From an uncultured Porphyromonadaceae bacterium (GTDB lineage: Bacteria; Bacteroidota; Bacteroidia; Bacteroidales; Muribaculaceae), in the NCBI GenBank assembly GCA_902470475.1, contig CABRGT010000002.1, positions 27,922 to 91,921 of the forward strand: a stretch of 64,000 nucleotides of DNA, read 5' to 3'. Every line of letters begins with the position of its first letter. The stretch's first letter is position 1. The notes under the pieces are model-generated. The model was not told where the DNA came from and did not search any database. It saw nothing but the letters and a program-made list of their open reading frames with translations. The position numbers and the translations under genes were made by a program. Positions 63,409-64,000 of this stretch are shown here, in pieces.

Positions 63409-63984
63409 ATGTCAAGTATCTTAGCTATCCTCAAGCCGATGTTCGACTACATCGACAGCGGAAAACTCTTCCGCCAGCCCATCCAGTGGCTCTACTACAT
63501 CTTAGGCGTCATTTTCGCCATCTTCATGCTCTACTCCATCTCCTATTCTTCGAAAATGTTCGACATAGGCGGAGCCGCCATGGTGGTTGCTATCTTCGTG
63601 ATCATTCTTCAGATCGCTCTCGCCGCATTCAGTGTGCTCTACTGGATCAAGCGCGGCAACGACATGGCTACCGACACTGCCGTCGGCGCTCGATTCGTTG
63701 CAATCCCCGCCATCGCCAACATCGTCCGCTGCTTCGGCGAATTCGCTGGTATCGTGATTGCCATTTTCGGCGTGTACTTCGGTGTGATTGCCGGCTTCTT
63801 TTGGCTCTTCTCAAGGGAGATGCAGTACCTCGTAGAGTGCCCCTTCATCGCCGTTCTGGTCGGTCCGGTTGTAGGCTACATCATCCTGCTCCTCAACCGC
63901 TTCTTCGCTGAGTCCATGCTCGCCATCGCCAGCATTGCCAACGACACCCACGAACTGGCCACATTCAACCCCGTCAACGAATAA
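63409..63984 (+). CDS. Membrane protein of unknown function
   Basis: 191 residues with four or five membrane segments (about 27-47, 52-78, 90-120, 115-137, 142-165). Opening MSSILAILKPMFDYIDSGKLFRQPIQWLYYIL has no signal peptide; the last 20 residues are polar. I do not recognise a characterised family. It has its own promoter (63373) and diverges from pta-ackA. The 16 bases after its stop codon to the window edge hold nothing I can identify. Confidence 0.75.
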   Translation: MSSILAILKPMFDYIDSGKLFRQPIQWLYYILGVIFAIFMLYSISYSSKMFDIGGAAMVVAIFVIILQIALAAFSVLYWIKRGNDMATDTAVGARFVAIPAIANIVRCFGEFAGIVIAIFGVYFGVIAGFFWLFSREMQYLVECPFIAVLVGPVVGYIILLLNRFFAESMLAIASIANDTHELATFNPVNE

Positions 63985-64000
63985 TTCCCTCCCGCCATAC

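Overview
This is a chromosomal segment of a Bacteroidota bacterium, order Bacteroidales. The moderately high GC content and gene set suit a Muribaculaceae-like genome better than Bacteroides; this is inferred from composition and family resemblance, not from a search. Bacteroidota signatures include many promoters of the TTTG-N19/20-TAnnTTTG type, a 286-residue primary sigma factor without region 1.1, an RprX/RprY two-component pair, a FeoA-FeoB fusion, a T9SS-like tail on secreted proteins and an OMR1-PnuT thiamine operon behind a TPP riboswitch. I see no rRNA or tRNA gene, CRISPR array, phage, transposon or insertion sequence.

Layout. 1-1159: 5' part of htpG. 1363-5377: two tandem secreted SusF-like proteins, then a CE1-type esterase. 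5397-7960: a membrane protein and a UvrD-type helicase. 8068-8862: an M48 protease. 8863-11006: two coupled GT4 glycosyltransferases. 11167-13412: rprX-rprY. 13770-15416: class I fumarase. 15494-18689: a lipoprotein of unknown function and a TonB-dependent receptor. 18820-20334: ECF sigma factor, probable anti-sigma and Spy-like protein. 20337-23650: an AT-rich two-gene operon (LTA-synthase-like phosphotransferase and GT-C-like membrane protein). 23719-27592: LolC/E-like permease, rsfS, ftsH. 27678-31477: feoAB and an AGCS symporter. 31496-36233: DUF1599 protein, MauE/DoxX-like protein, MATE pump, FAD dehydrogenase. 36249-40267: LysM/periplasmic-binding fusion, beta-barrel protein, dnaB. 40428-45755: typA, folP, cdaA, lepA. 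45925-47355: nhaA behind a potentially structured leader. 47451-48866: MFS transporter. 49062-52302: wza/wzc-like export pair. 52397-53092: aquaporin. 53146-56896: an unknown protein diverging from an LptF/G-type permease and ribBA. 57048-57908: rpoD. 57991-60920: PnuT, OMR1 and TPP riboswitch. 61062-63288: pta-ackA. 63409-63984: an unknown membrane protein.

Most of the window is core housekeeping and envelope biology. Genes are tightly packed, with 4-base ATGA or 1-base TAATG overlaps, and transcription units are separated by strong hairpin terminators. The best leads are regulatory: several genes whose -7 promoter box lies only 4-9 nt from the start codon (predicted leaderless mRNAs), back-to-back overlapping promoters at 7974-8020, the nhaA leader, and a TPP aptamer ending next to a start codon. 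Protein leads are an aquaporin with an altered selectivity filter, a LysM/LpoA-like fusion coupled to dnaB, and the AT-rich LTA-synthase-like operon. I found no clear, wholly new multi-gene system such as a defence island.
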